A stretch of DNA of 64,000 nucleotides, taken from positions 91,839,132-91,903,131 of the forward strand of contig CM035407.1 of the NCBI GenBank assembly GCA_020310875.1, in the 5' to 3' direction. This DNA comes from Ceratopteris richardii (taxonomy: Eukaryota > Streptophyta > Polypodiopsida > Polypodiales > Pteridaceae). Made by a program: the position numbers and the translations under genes. The notes beneath the pieces were generated by a model that saw only the letters and a list, made by a program, of their open reading frames with translations, had not been told where the DNA came from and searched no databases. Shown one piece after another: positions 33,582 to 45,567 of this stretch. The number at the start of each line of letters is the position of its first letter. The stretch's first letter is position 1.

Positions 33582-34190
33582 TAAGTAGGGAGCTCCAAGA
33601 AGCGTATGTCAAATTTTTAGAAGAATCCCCTACAAAAATAGTGATTTTGATCACTCAAACCATTATAAATATAATTTTACCTTTCTCCAACTCCATTTTG
33701 TTCAAGTCAAGGAGTCCTTGAGCTTGAGGAGTATTAGAAGTATCATCCTATCAATTTTCATAATTTTTAGACTCTGTTTGAGCCCTCAAATAAGCCCTGG
33801 AACCTAATTTTTAACTAGGCCAAACACTAGGTCTGGACAGGGCCAAATCTACTAAAAAAACTATAAAAAGAGCTAGAGTGCTCATTTTTGGGGTTGGCTT
33901 TTTAGAGAATTAGCTTGTTATAGATTTGAGCTTTTGTAAGAGGACTCTTTTGTAATCGAATTCCTTCCATTATTCCTCTCTTTGCTCTTACCTTGTGCAT
34001 GTGTGTATGTATGTGTATGTATGTGTATGTATGTATGTGTGTATGTATGTGTATGTATGTATGTGTGTGCATGCTTGTGTGCTTTCACTCACACACTTCT
34101 GCCTTCATTTTCTCATGGTCTTCATACCACTCCTCATGTCTCCGCGGATTGACAAGTAAAGGAGGTGGTGCGTATGCTTGAGCTACACCA
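33582..34190 (+). repeat. LTR with a polypurine tract on its left and a primer site on its right
   Basis: Left side: AGAAGAGGGAG (33571-33581), a polypurine tract following a 3' ORF. Right side: a tRNA-Asp-like primer site at 34196. The LTR begins TAAGTAGGG (a mutated TG) and ends CTACACCA. CTATAAAAAG near 33862 is the probable TATA box. It pairs with the LTR at 49916-50532. It seems to serve as 3' LTR of an upstream element and 5' LTR of gypsy 1. Confidence 0.7.
33998..34080. repeat. (TG/ATGTG)n microsatellite inside the LTR
   Basis: TG and TATG repeats near the LTR 3' end. The LTR at 49916 carries a pure TG tract at the equivalent place (50377-50410), so the tract is a family feature. Confidence 0.9.
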
Positions 34191-34195
34191 AATTT

Positions 34196-34213
34196 TGGCG
34201 TCGTTGATAGGGA
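34196..34213 (+). other. Degenerate tRNA-Asp primer-binding site
   Basis: TGGCGTCGTTGATAGGGA matches the canonical TGGCGCCGTTGCCGGGGA at 14 of 18 positions and lies five bases after the LTR end, as in the intact site at 27255. Confidence 0.75.
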
Positions 34214-34539
34214 GAGACTTCGAGGATGAGCATTGTGATGGTAAGATCGTAGATTTGCGATGTTGGAAGGTAAAATATAGTTGTTTTCTGTTATTTTTCT
34301 GATTATTCTTCTTCATCTTCATCATCATCACCATCTCCATCTTCTTCCATCTTCATCTTCACTGAATTTTTTGTTTCTCACTCAATTTTTCACATTTTCA
34401 CCTCATTTTTCATTCGTGGGTGTGCAAGAAAGAAAGAGGGAGAGGCAAAGTCTTTGTGTGTGCAAATTTTTGTGATTTCCATGACCCTAAACTCAACGTG
34501 CAAGCCTCGGCGCCCAAAATTCAAAGTTCCTGCCAAAAA

Positions 34540-35350
34540 TCTCAAAAAATCACGATTATGTGATGAAAATCGCGATTCTGTGAAAAATTCAAATTTTTGA
34601 AAATCGTGATTTTTTATTTCCCGCCTAAAAGCTTTCTAAAAAGAACACGATTCTCAGGTCATTTTCACAATCGTGATGCTTTGGTTGTGCTCAAAATTGG
34701 GATTCTCTAAATTTTTTAAAAACATAATTCTCTAGTCATCCTCAGAAGCATGATTTTTTGGCAATTCTCAAAAACACGATTTTTTGGCTAAAATCACAAT
34801 TTTTAGGTCAAAACATGAATCTGAGCAAAAAACTGGATTTTCAATCAAAATCGCGATTTTCATGTAAGAAACAAGATTTTGAGAAAAACATGATTTTCAA
34901 TCAAAATCGCGATTCTCTGATCAGTCTCAAAATCGCGATTTTCACAAAACATGATTTTCAAGTAAAACACGATTTTCAATCAAAATCACGATTTTCTGGT
35001 CATTCTCAAAATCGCGGTTTTCAGGCCAAAAACACAAATTTACAAAACACGATTTTTGGTCAAAATCGTGAGTTTTTTATCGTTCTCAAAATCATGATTT
35101 TCAAAAAAAAAAAAACACACAATTTTCTGTCAGAATCGCATTTTTCATGATTCTCACTCAAAATTGTGTTTTTCATAATTCTCACTCAAAATCGTGTTTT
35201 TCACGATTCTCACTCAAAATCGTGTTGTTCACGATTTTCAGCCAAAATCACGTTTTTTAGGGATTGCTTAGGATCACGATTCTCATTCAAAATCGTGGTT
35301 TTCAAGGGTGTTCAAGATCACGATTTTCTGTCAAAATTGTGATTTTCTCA
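34540..35350 (+). repeat. Leader with AATCGCGATT / AATCGTG-CACGATT palindromes
   Basis: Dozens of AAATCGCGATT, AAAATCGTG and CACGATT elements lie between the primer site and gag. At about 35153-35236 they form 28-bp tandem units containing CAAAATCGTG and TCACGATTCT. This is the same repeat type as the minus-strand leader at 25.1-26.5 kb. Between 34214 and 34540 the leader holds CATCTT/CATCAT-rich sequence. No ORF is recognisable here. Confidence 0.85.
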
Positions 35351-35834
35351 TGCCTCCTTGTTTCCCTGTTTTGACCCCCAAGAGCTTGATTTGAGATAAC
35401 TTTTTCATCAAAAGTCCATTTTTTGAGATCTATGGCTTGTTGGAAAGCTTGTTTTGAATCTTACACAGCTTCAACTATTTTTTGTAAGAATAATGTGTTG
35501 CTTTTTAGATAGAGTAATTTGAATTTGACCCTCAGGTGGGACTTGGAAACCAACCAAAGGATTTTAAGCAATACAAAGGGGAAATTTTGGACTCTTAACC
35601 AAGGCATATGAACCTCAGATCTAGTAGACAACTAGGCAAAGATAGACAAAGCATTAGATATTCTGAGGCTAGTGTCAATCATATAGCTAAGTCTTGGGCA
35701 CAACAATTAAGTGGTTATCCTTACGTACTAAGCTCTAACACAAGTGACTCATAAATGTCTTTTAGCATGGGAAACCTGCAGGTGGCTGAGGAACTGCCTA
35801 TTTAAAGACACCAAAAGGTCCCTATAAGACACAA

Positions 35835-37196
35835 TTGGAGTATATCAAGACCAACCGATTAGGTGCACACATCTATGAGGATGGCATGAGGCGATTAGTG
35901 GTCCAACTCAAAAATTCTGATCAACCCTTTAGACTTGAATACCCAGTAGTCAAGTTCGAAGAGGGTTCATACATTGATAAGGAAGGAACCATGTATGTGG
36001 TCACCAACTTACCAGACAAGACAAATGAGTTTGGAAATATCATTCTAGAGAGCAAGGAGATAGGAGACCTAGAGCAAGGAGATGTAGGATGAGAACCCAA
36101 GATTCCTAGAGGTAAGTCAGTTTTGACCAGAGTGATCACCCCGGATTGGATCCCTCAAGACAACAAAAGCATAGAACTATTCTTGAATAGAGAAACAGAG
36201 GAAGCCTTTTGGAGATTCAAGCTAGATCAACCTAACCCAGTAATCATCATCTATGAATTCAAAGACCCTGAGACACCAGACAAGGTTATCTATCTAGATA
36301 CTCATCGAAGAAAATGTTCTTGGTAACAGAGCATGATAGGCATGCCTACACTTGGCAAGGCCAATTGATCTTTCCTCCACCAAGATCTAGTGTTTCCCAT
36401 GGCCTCCAAGGAGCAGGATCATCTCTAGCTCATGAATCCCAATGAGAAAGAACAAGAGAGAGACCTAAAGTAAGCTTTGCACACAATGTGGGTAGAGATA
36501 GATCAAGATTTGAAGGTGAAAGACATGAAAGAGAGAGACATCAAGTACATAGGCATCCAAGAGATGAACATGATTTTCCATTGCCCAGACTCAGAGAGTA
36601 CCCAAGGACCCTTAGACCCTCTCAATGGTCAAGACAATGAGAAACTATGTTAACAAGATAGGAGATCATTATGATCATGTGGTCGAGTTCAAACAAGTGT
36701 TAAGAGATGACCAAGTTGAAGACTTGTTCAGCCAGTTTGAGGCATTTGGTTTGACCCTCAAGGGTACTGCTTTAGCTTGGTTTCAGCCCTTGAACAGTCA
36801 CAATTATCAAAATATCAGTCAGCTACTAGAAGAATTCATTGTAGAATTTTCCAAGAGTGGTATCAGGTGCAACATGTCATCCTTGATCCACATCTTCAAG
36901 AAGACACCTCAAGAAATAGTGCGACTTGCAGGAAGACGGTTCAGACAGTAGGAAGACCCTTCGTACGGCAGCTATAGATAGTGCAAGATTGGGGAACCAA
37001 TTCCTTGTACTTGCAACATTTAGGGGTCACAACCAAGGTCAATCTAAAGGATTATACTTTTAGAGGTGTACCACCCCTACAATGGAATCCTATCCACAAG
37101 GCACCAGAAGATTCAATCTCTATGCATTCTATAAGTTCTTCTGATCCATCTTGGATGCATGAAGATACTCACTTGTGGATGTGCAAAGTCGCATAG
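35835..37196 (+). pseudogene. Decayed gag of gypsy element 1
   Basis: Broken frames at 35835-36092, 36123-36326, 36625-36951 and 36981-37196. The recognisable part is the retrotransposon Gag core at 36660-36950: EDLFSQFEAFGLTLKGTALAW, then EEFIVEFSKSGI and a tail near IVRLAGRRFRQ. The earlier part (LEYPVVKFEEGSYIDKEGTM, then IPQDNKSIELFLNRETEEAF) has no family I can name. No zinc knuckle is visible. The last piece is in the same frame as pol and is separated from it by TAG at 37194-37196. The true start is unknown. The stretch 35351-35834 shows nothing clear. Confidence 0.65.
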
Positions 37197-40100
37197 GAAG
37201 AGGAAAAACGTCTTAAGGTGAAAGAAGAAGGAACTTCTCAAGGAGATAGACCAGTTAGAGACCCAGCCTACACACCGATGGTCTTTCCCGATGAGGAATT
37301 TGAACCTCATGGTTGGGAAGAAATCTTAGCTACCATGGACATTGCTTTCAATGCAGAACAGTGGACACCTCATTATGATGAGGGTTATGATATTTCCGTG
37401 CTCATGTGTCAGCCCTTGCTAGAAGAATGTGATCCTAGTGCTATTGTAGGAGAAGAAGAGGATGACGATGATCTAGAGTCCATTGTGATGGATAGTTGCT
37501 TTAACTTGGAAAAGCACTACTTAGAAGATGTAGGAGTGTTTACCCAAAGCGAAGAAGAACCTCTCACAAGTATTAAAACTTTAAATTCAAAGGATGGAAG
37601 TGAAGGTAGTCAAAAGAAAAAGAAAAGAAAAGCAACAAAACAAGAAGAGGAGGAATCATTGTTTGAAGTACCAGAAAACTTCAAGAAATATGAAGTTGAA
37701 GACCAAAAAATTTTGGTACCAAAGCCTAAGAGAGAGACCACCACAGGAGAAGCATACGATAATAAAGAAAAGACCAAAAAAATTGTGGTGGCCATTGAAG
37801 AGAATGAAGAAAGATGTACATACATAGGAGAAGACCTAAGTGCAGAAGAAGAAGCAGGGCTTGTAGCTTTATTAAGGGAATATAGGGATGTGTTTGCATG
37901 GCACTATAGAGACTTGAAGGGAGTAGATCCGAGAATATGCTCTCATATGATCCCCATGATTGCTGATGCCAAGCCCACCAAACAAAAGCCCTACACATAT
38001 AATGATACATATGCAACCAAGATAAAAGAAGAAATTGACAGGCTGATTGAAGTTGGATTTATCTATGAGATTGAGCACACTGAGTGGGTGTCCCCCATTG
38101 TAGTGGTGCCCAAGAAGAATGGAAAATTGTGAGTGTGTATCAACCTTAAAAAAGGTAATACCACTACAATTAGAGATAGATATCCGCTTCCAATCACATA
38201 ACATTTATTGAAGTGTGTTGTAGGCAAGGAAGTTTATAGCTTCCTTGATGGATTTTTTAGGTTACAACCAAGTAGCCATAGCTCCAGAGGATCAACACAA
38301 AATGGCTTTTGCCACAAAGTGGGGAATCTTTGCATTTTGTGTGATGCCATTTGGGCTCGCCAATGCACCTACAAGATTCCAAAGGCTCATGTGTCATGTC
38401 CTCAAAGAGTTCTTGCGAAAGGACTTAGAAGTATATGTGGATGATTTATGTGCCCATTCCAAAGAAAGAAGATACCATATCCCTGAGCTCAGATAGATCT
38501 TCAACAAGTGCAGAGAATATCGAGTGTGTTTGAACCCAGAGAAGTGTGTGTTCATGGTACGAAAAGGTAAGATATTAGGTCATATTGTTTCTAAGAACGG
38601 GATATCAACCGACGAGGACAAAGTAGATCCATAGCCGAGTTGCCAAGGCCAAGGAATGTCAAAGAGGTACAAGCCTTTATGGGCCATTGCGGATATTATT
38701 GCAGGTTTATCCACATGTATGCCATCATAGCTAAACCTCTTTATGCCTTGTTGACAAATTTTGAATGGAACGATGAATGCGAGAATTCCTTCAATGGACT
38801 GAAGAAACGTTTGTGCATGGTACCAATATTGACCACTCCTGATTGGAATAAACCATTCCACATACATGTGGATGCATCTAATCATGCAATAGGATGTGTG
38901 CTAGCACAACCCACATGTGAAGGAAATCTAGATTTACCTATAGAATATGCTAGCAGACAACTAAACGCAGTCGAACGAAAATATACCACAACCAAGCGAG
39001 AAGGCTTAAGCATGGTATATGCCATGAAGACGTTTAGGCACTATCTATTGGCCAATATGTTCAAGTTTTTCACTGATCATCAAGCCTTATTATATTTGGT
39101 CAATAAACCTTGCAATACAAGATGCTTAATAAGATGGTTCCTCTTACTAACGGAATATGAATTCGAAGTTGTTGTTAGGAAAGGTTGGACCCACCTTAGG
39201 GCGGATCACCTTTCTCGCATTACTTCAAGAGAGCCACTGCAAGGAGTGTCTAATGAACTACCTAATGCTTATCTGTTTAATTTAGAAGTTGTTCCTAAAT
39301 GGGCGAATAAGTTGGTACCTGTCCTAACCTTCGGACCCGCGAATAAGAATGTGAAAAAACACAAAGATGAAATTGTAAGATCACAAAATTATCAAATATT
39401 GGCAGGAATCATGTACAAACAAGATATGGAGGGTGTACTAGCTTGTTGTGTAGAGGACAATGAACATAGTAGTTGGTTAAAGAAAGTGCATGAAGGATTG
39501 CTAGGAAATCACTATTCTAAACAACGAACATTGCAAAATCTGAAACGTTTAGGAGTGTATTGGCCTAGCATGAACAAAGAAATACATGAATGGATTAAGA
39601 ATTGTCCAGTTTTCTAGAAGAGACCCCCGGTCGAGCATGCGACTTAGGATTTCATAAGAATTTATGAAATCAGGAACACTGCCCAATGAGGCTAGTCTAG
39701 CAAGAAAACGGAGCATGGTGCAGGAGGCTTAGGACTATGCCTTAGTAGGAGAAAACCTATACCGAAGACGCAAAGATGGTTACCTAAGATTGTGCGTTCA
39801 TGAATCAGACTATTTGAAAGTCGTAGAAACTGCACACAATGGTGTTGCAGGTGGACATTTTGGTCATGACTGAGTAATCAAGATTATTCTATTCTCAGGA
39901 CTTTGGTGGCCCACTCTTCATATGGATGCACATACCTATGTGAAGAAATGCGACACATGCCAACATGCACAATATCCAATAAGAAAAGATGAGATGCCTT
40001 TGAGGCCTATGATGGAAGGACGTGCATTCTCAAAGTGGGGTATAGACTTTGTAGGTCCTATTAACCCCCCAGCTAGAAACTGCCATGCTGAATACATTAT

Positions 40101-40874
40101 TGTAGCCACAGATTACCTTACCAAGTGGGTAGAAGTCAAATCCACAACAAAGAATGATGCTCAAACAATGGCTAAGTTCTTATTTGAAGATGTGTTCACT
40201 AGATATGGATTACCAATAGAGTTAGTAAGTGATAGAGGCACGCACTTCTTGAATGAAGTCATTGACAAACTTCTCCAAGAATTCATGGTGATACATAAGA
40301 AGTCTGCCCCTATCATCCACAAGCTAACGAACAAGCCAAGAGCACAAATATGATCCTATGTAACGTATTAACAAAACTGGTAAATAATAAACGCTCTGAT
40401 TGGGACAAACAACTTCATCATGTTGTTTGGGCTTATCGAGTAGCCTACAAAATGGTACTCAATGCCACCCCATTTCAGATGGTCTTCGGACAAAATGTTG
40501 TGCTACCATTAGACTTCCTAATCCTAGCTTTCAAAGTAGCACAAGAGCATGAATGGAATGGACATGAGCTATCCTCTAGGATCTTTGATCTAGAACGTTT
40601 AGGTGAGACAAGGCTACGAGCGGCTAAAGGCATCTATGCTGCAAAGAAAAGACAAAAGGCTTATTTTGATGCACACATCAAGGATAAAGGATTGAAAGAG
40701 GGAGACTTAGTGTTGGTTTACACACTAAAACAACATGCTCGTAAATTGGAAAAAAGAGGATATGGACCCATGATCATTAATAGAATTTCCACTACTGGTG
40801 CGGCTCAATTGGCCACGCTAGAAGGTGACATCTTGCCAAACTATGTTAGTGGATGTAGAGTCAAGTTGTATTAA
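37197..40874 (+). pseudogene. Decayed pol of gypsy element 1 (RT, RNase H, two zinc modules, integrase)
   Basis: An acidic linker (to about 37830) leads to RT: VFAWHYRDLKGVDP, IYEIEHTEWVSPIVVVPKKNG, a TGA at 38130 where Arg is expected, VMPFGLANAPTRFQRLM, then YVDDL (about 38434). RNase H has HVDASNHAIG, KREGLSMVYA and FFTDHQALLYL. Two N-terminal integrase modules follow. The first runs YQILAGIMYKQ..VHEGLLGNH..WIKNCPVF (39385-39617, last Cys lost). The second runs ENLYRRRKDG..AHNGVAGGHFG..KKCDTCQ (39740-39963). The integrase core is GIDFVGP, VSDRGTHFLNEV, then a frameshift near 40320. The end is DLVLVYTLKQHARKLEKRGYGP. About ten stops or frameshifts are present. No protease DSG/DTG site was seen. 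Confidence 0.85.
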
Positions 40875-41387
40875 GAACCTCTTACAAAGGATATGCTAAT
40901 GAGACTCAACACTGCTAAGAATTGAAAAGATGAAGAGATAAGGGTGAGAGAAAAAGCACAGGCAGAGGCTAGAGAGTGCATTAGGAAAAATAAGTTAAGG
41001 TGACTGGGTCTAGATGTCAATCCTGAAGCCCCACGATATCACATGGCCATGTGCCAAACATCAGGTGCCACCTATCCTTACGCCACCTATCATTTCCCCA
41101 CCCCCTCATTTCCCCTCGTATACCACTAACCCATTGTACTCCTTTACCATGGCTACCCTATCACCCTCATCCTACTCCTCTTTCACATCCTTTTTGCATC
41201 CGTGAACCTCACATTTTCCCTTTGTCAGGCCCTCCCAAGAACTCCGTTCACAAGCTCCTCTCTTATGGCCACCAACAACACCACCCCACTCACCTCTCAC
41301 CACACAATTGCACCCCCCACCTCATACCATGGCACCCACTTCACACTTTCACATTGCTATCATTGAAAGCACCTCCAACGACATGGA
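40875..41387 (+). pseudogene. Gypsy 1 3' ORF, first part (Pro-rich)
   Basis: From about 41014 one frame reads as a Pro/Ser/Thr-rich stretch (PPILTPPIISPPPHFPSY, PPTTPPHSPLTTQLHPPP) with one TGA near 41204. It ends at the copia B insertion. Across the insertion, with one ATGGA copy counted, the reading frame continues directly into 47849, which shows that one ORF was split. Function unknown. Confidence 0.6.
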
Positions 41388-42417
41388 TGATGGAGAGTGT
41401 TAATCTCCAAAAGAACAAGTTGACCTTGAATTTAGATCACCTCTATATCAGGATCAACTTTAGACTCCACCAAACTTAGAGAACATTCACCAATTTATCA
41501 GAAAATTGATTATTCTGAAAAATTCAACTTCTCAGAAAAGTCTGCTGTAGATTAATCCTTAATTGACTAATCATTTGTGTAAAGTTTTTTATAAAACTTT
41601 GTAGACTACTTTGCCTTAAGGTTGCGCACCTTCTCCAACTTAAATCTCTACAAATGATTTAGTATACTCTGAGAAATCATACAAACAAGTTACCTATGTG
41701 GAAAACACCTTCTCTGTAGTAGCGACTTTGACACCTGCAACTTCTTAGCTACAGCTCTCCCAATGTCGAACCCGTTTGATCAAGATCTTTTAGCCATAGA
41801 TGGCTTACCTTCCAACTTAGATTTTAAGCCCTCACTTGTGTAAAACTTTACACCACACACTGAGTAATGTTCATTTCTCTGAACATGAAATCTACGCCAG
41901 TTTTGTCGACTCTTAGAACATCATTACATATGAATGTTCCTAAGCTAAATTCTCTCAACCTGATTACAATTAGCCTCTCAAATTCTAGCCATAGATAGAT
42001 TAGCTATGGACTTAGATACGTGCAGAAGGATTTCTCAAAAGATTAAACACAGAAGGAGCAGACAGCAAAATAACGGGCGCAAGTTTTTTCTTGATTACTC
42101 AAAAAGTTACAATTTTGTGTAGTTGATGAATTCAACTCACTTCTCATGTGTCTAATGACACTCTCTACTACTCATATCTCTTCCTATTCTCTATTCTCAT
42201 TCTATTCTACTTGCCCCAACTTTTTAACAAACATTTATAGGCAAATATATACAATCTTATGACTAATCAAAAGTATGAGTCAACTAATGTACATATGTGT
42301 ACATATCTTTGAGTTTCTGAATATGTCCTTCCTTCAGCCTTTTGAATTTGTTCTCTTCTTGACTCCTTGACTTCATTTCTTCATAATCCTTCAATTGATG
42401 ATTGACATGCACCAACA
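41388..42417 (-). repeat. 3' LTR of copia element B
   Basis: 1030 bp. On the minus strand it starts TGTTGGTGCATG at 42417, just after the polypurine tract TTGAGGGGGAGC (42418-42429), and ends CTCTCCATCA at 41388. Confidence 0.96.
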
Positions 42418-42432
42418 GCTCCCCCTCAATCA

Positions 42433-45400
42433 TTAATTGAGGTTCTTCTCTATCTTCTTGATTCCTGCCATATCCTTGAATCTTTGTAGCTTTGGTCCAT
42501 CTAGACTTTTTGTCATCATATCTGCAAGTTGATCTTTTGTAGGTGTATGCATAACCTCAATTTCTTTATCAATGACCTTCTCTCTCAGAAAATGATATTG
42601 TATTTCAATATGCTTAGTTCTAGCATGAAACACAGGATTAGCTGCCAAGTATAGAGAACTCATATTGTCTCCACAAACAATAGGAGTACTTTGAATCACA
42701 TCAAACACCTTCATAAGTGTCTTTAGCCATATTACCTCCTTTGCAGCTTCCACCATACCTTTATATTCTGCTTCTGTAGATGACAAAGCAACTGTATGTT
42801 GCTTCTTAGAACACCATGAAATCAATTTGTCTCCTACATAGCACAAATATCCATGGGTTGATCTTCTATTATCCACATTACCTGCCCAATCTGCATCACT
42901 ATATATCTTCACTCTTGTATCAGAAGTAAATCCATAGTACAACCCTTCTCTGAGTGTACCCTTGATGTACCTAAGTACTCTTTGTCCTGCAATCCAATGT
43001 TCCTTTCTAGGACAATGCATAAATTGTGAAAGCACACCAACTGCATATGACAAATCAGGCCTTGTTAATGTAGCATAAATCAAGCTACCAACCAAACTTT
43101 GATAGAGCTTCATGTCTCTGAATTCTTCTCCTCCAAATCTAGACAATTTATGGTTCACTTCCAAAGGTGTAGGTGCAACCCTGCAATCTTCCATTTTAAA
43201 TTTGGTTAGCAAGTTTTTAAGATACCTTTCTTGAGTCACATATACTCCATGTTGAGTATAAGAAATCTCCATTCCCAAGAAGAATGATAAGTTCCCCAAA
43301 TCACTGATTTTGAACTCTTTCTCCATCTGCTTCTTGATCATTTGTATTCCTTTATCATCTGTTCCTGTAAGTATTATGTCATCAACATAAATACAGACAT
43401 AAATGAATCCATCTTCACTTGCTTTAACTAGCAAGCTACTATCTGCCTTTGATGCTTGAAATCCAAGATCATTCAAGAACTTTACAAGCCTATAATTCCA
43501 TGCCCTTGGGGTCTGCTTTAATCCATACAAAGCTCTCTTGAGTTTACACACATAATTTGGATTCACTTGATCTTTGAATCCATCTGGTTGATCCATGTAA
43601 ACTTCATCTGAAATATAACCATTCAAAAAAGCATTTTTAACATCTAATTGAGATAACTTCCAACCTTTGCAAGCAGCAATTGCTATGAGGGTTCTGATTG
43701 TTGTCATCTTTGCCACAGGACTATAAGTCTCATCATAGTCCACTCCATATGTCTGTGCATACCCTTTCACAACAAGTCTAGCTTTGTACCTAGACACACT
43801 TCCATCTGCAAATCTTTTTGTTTTGTAAACCCACTTACATCCAATAATTTTCTGGCTATTAGGTTTAGGAACCAGATCCCAAGTCTGATTCTCTATCAAT
43901 GCATCATACTCCTCTTGCATAGCTTCTTCCCAATTTCTCTTGCCTTTGGCTTCATCATATGTAGATGGATCTTCATCTGCTTTTATCAAATAAGCATAAT
44001 CTTTAGTAGTCAAGAATGAGGTGTCATAGCTATACCTTGTAGGTTGCCATTTGTGCCTAGATGACCTCCTAACTTCTGCACTTCTTGAAGTCTCTGGTTC
44101 ATCACATTCTAGATCAAACCTTGGCCTCTCTTCAACTTCAACCTGTACTTCATTAATCTCATTTTCATCAAGTAATTGAATCTTTGCTTTACCTTTCCTT
44201 TGATCCACTACTTCTTCAACATCTGCATGTACATTATATTTACCTGCATACCAAGTACCTTGCTCATCAAATGTAACATCCTTGGATACAAGGAATTGCT
44301 TTGTGGATGGACTCCACAACCTGTATCCCATTTGTTTATCATCATAACCAATGAATACATACTTTTCTGCCTTAGGCTCCAACTTATGCCTCAATTGAGA
44401 TGGCACATATGCATATGCCAAGCATCCAAATATTCTGCAATGATCCAAGGTAGGTTTCTTACCCCACCAAGCTTCATATGGTGTCATACCTTGCAAAGCT
44501 CTACAAGGCAATCTATTGACCAAATATGTAGCTGTATTTATAGCCTCTGCCCACAAATAATTTGGACAATTCTTCTCTTTCATCATGGACCTTGCAAACT
44601 CAACAAGAGTCCTATTTCTTCTTTCTGCTACCCCATTCTGTTGAGGAGAGTACCTGCAAGTAACTTCTCTCTTTATACCTGCATTCCACAAGTAATCATT
44701 GAATTCATTTGAAAAATACTCTCCCCCTCCATCTGACCTTAGTCTCTTCAATTTTTGACCTATAATCCTTTCTGCATATGCATGATAATGTCTAAATGTA
44801 TTAAACACTTCTGACTTTTCTTTAATCACATAAATTGTGATCCATCTAGTAGCATCATCAACATATATGACATAATATCTTGAACCATTTATAGTAAAGT
44901 CCTTTGAAGGACCCCACACATCTGTATGCACCAATTCAAGTCTTTCTGAATACATAAACCCATGCTTGGAATAGGATTGCTTATGAGCCTTACCTAATTG
45001 ACATGCCTCACATCTGTATGTCATATGTTGACCTGCAATGTTAGGCAACCCAAGCACTGAATCATTGTTAATCATTTCTTTGATACCTCTTTCATTGAAG
45101 TGTCCAAGTCTTTTATGCCAAAGGTCCAATTCTGACACCTTCTGCTCTCCATATGTGAACATAGCATGTCCAACATTTCCTTGTACCTTCAATGTGAAGA
45201 GCCTTCCTTCTTTCTTTCCTGTAACAACCTGTTTATACCCTTGACTAGGGTCTTCAACATAAACTCCATCATTAGTGAATCTTACCTCATATCCTTTCTC
45301 CACAATTTGACCTACACTGATCAAATTCTTTGGAATTGTGGGAACATAAAGAACCTTACTCAGAAGAGTGCTCCCATCTTTAGCCTTAACTGAACCAATT

Positions 45401-45567
45401 GACTTTACCTTATGCTTTGTATTATCACCTGTCTGAACTGTATGATTAATTGCATTATGATCTAAATCAGTCATCAAAGCAATATTTCCACTTAAATGAT
45501 TACTACATCCTGAATCAATATAGAACACTCTCATGTCCTCATGTGAGGTCTCATATGTTGCATTCAT
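42433..45567 (-). CDS. Copia B Pol (protease, integrase, RT, RNase H)
   Basis: 1044 codons, uninterrupted. Protease DSGCSNH is at D18. The integrase zinc region is HKRLGH..CEACQLGKAH, with the catalytic triad near D216, D279 and E315. RT begins WVYKTKRFADGSVSRYKARL and has YVDDIILTG near residue 727. RNase H has SDADWAG, SSTEAEYKG and GDNMSSLYL. The end is ADMMTKSL and KDMAGIKK. All catalytic residues I can check are present. The Met used as start is internal: the frame continues upstream into Gag past a TAG at 45588-45590 (context ASD-stop-KED), where copia A has Gln. Confidence 0.95.
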   Translation of the reverse strand: MNATYETSHEDMRVFYIDSGCSNHLSGNIALMTDLDHNAINHTVQTGDNTKHKVKSIGSVKAKDGSTLLSKVLYVPTIPKNLISVGQIVEKGYEVRFTNDGVYVEDPSQGYKQVVTGKKEGRLFTLKVQGNVGHAMFTYGEQKVSELDLWHKRLGHFNERGIKEMINNDSVLGLPNIAGQHMTYRCEACQLGKAHKQSYSKHGFMYSERLELVHTDVWGPSKDFTINGSRYYVIYVDDATRWITIYVIKEKSEVFNTFRHYHAYAERIIGQKLKRLRSDGGGEYFSNEFNDYLWNAGIKREVTCRYSPQQNGVAERRNRTLVEFARSMMKEKNCPNYLWAEAINTATYLVNRLPCRALQGMTPYEAWWGKKPTLDHCRIFGCLAYAYVPSQLRHKLEPKAEKYVFIGYDDKQMGYRLWSPSTKQFLVSKDVTFDEQGTWYAGKYNVHADVEEVVDQRKGKAKIQLLDENEINEVQVEVEERPRFDLECDEPETSRSAEVRRSSRHKWQPTRYSYDTSFLTTKDYAYLIKADEDPSTYDEAKGKRNWEEAMQEEYDALIENQTWDLVPKPNSQKIIGCKWVYKTKRFADGSVSRYKARLVVKGYAQTYGVDYDETYSPVAKMTTIRTLIAIAACKGWKLSQLDVKNAFLNGYISDEVYMDQPDGFKDQVNPNYVCKLKRALYGLKQTPRAWNYRLVKFLNDLGFQASKADSSLLVKASEDGFIYVCIYVDDIILTGTDDKGIQMIKKQMEKEFKISDLGNLSFFLGMEISYTQHGVYVTQERYLKNLLTKFKMEDCRVAPTPLEVNHKLSRFGGEEFRDMKLYQSLVGSLIYATLTRPDLSYAVGVLSQFMHCPRKEHWIAGQRVLRYIKGTLREGLYYGFTSDTRVKIYSDADWAGNVDNRRSTHGYLCYVGDKLISWCSKKQHTVALSSTEAEYKGMVEAAKEVIWLKTLMKVFDVIQSTPIVCGDNMSSLYLAANPVFHARTKHIEIQYHFLREKVIDKEIEVMHTPTKDQLADMMTKSLDGPKLQRFKDMAGIKKIEKNLN

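Noticed and set aside
33993-34181. Cys/Met/Val-rich open frame
   Set aside because: It is translation of the TG microsatellite inside an LTR.
44176-44712. 178-codon plus-strand open frame
   Set aside because: It lies entirely antisense to the intact copia B integrase/linker coding region and has no domain.
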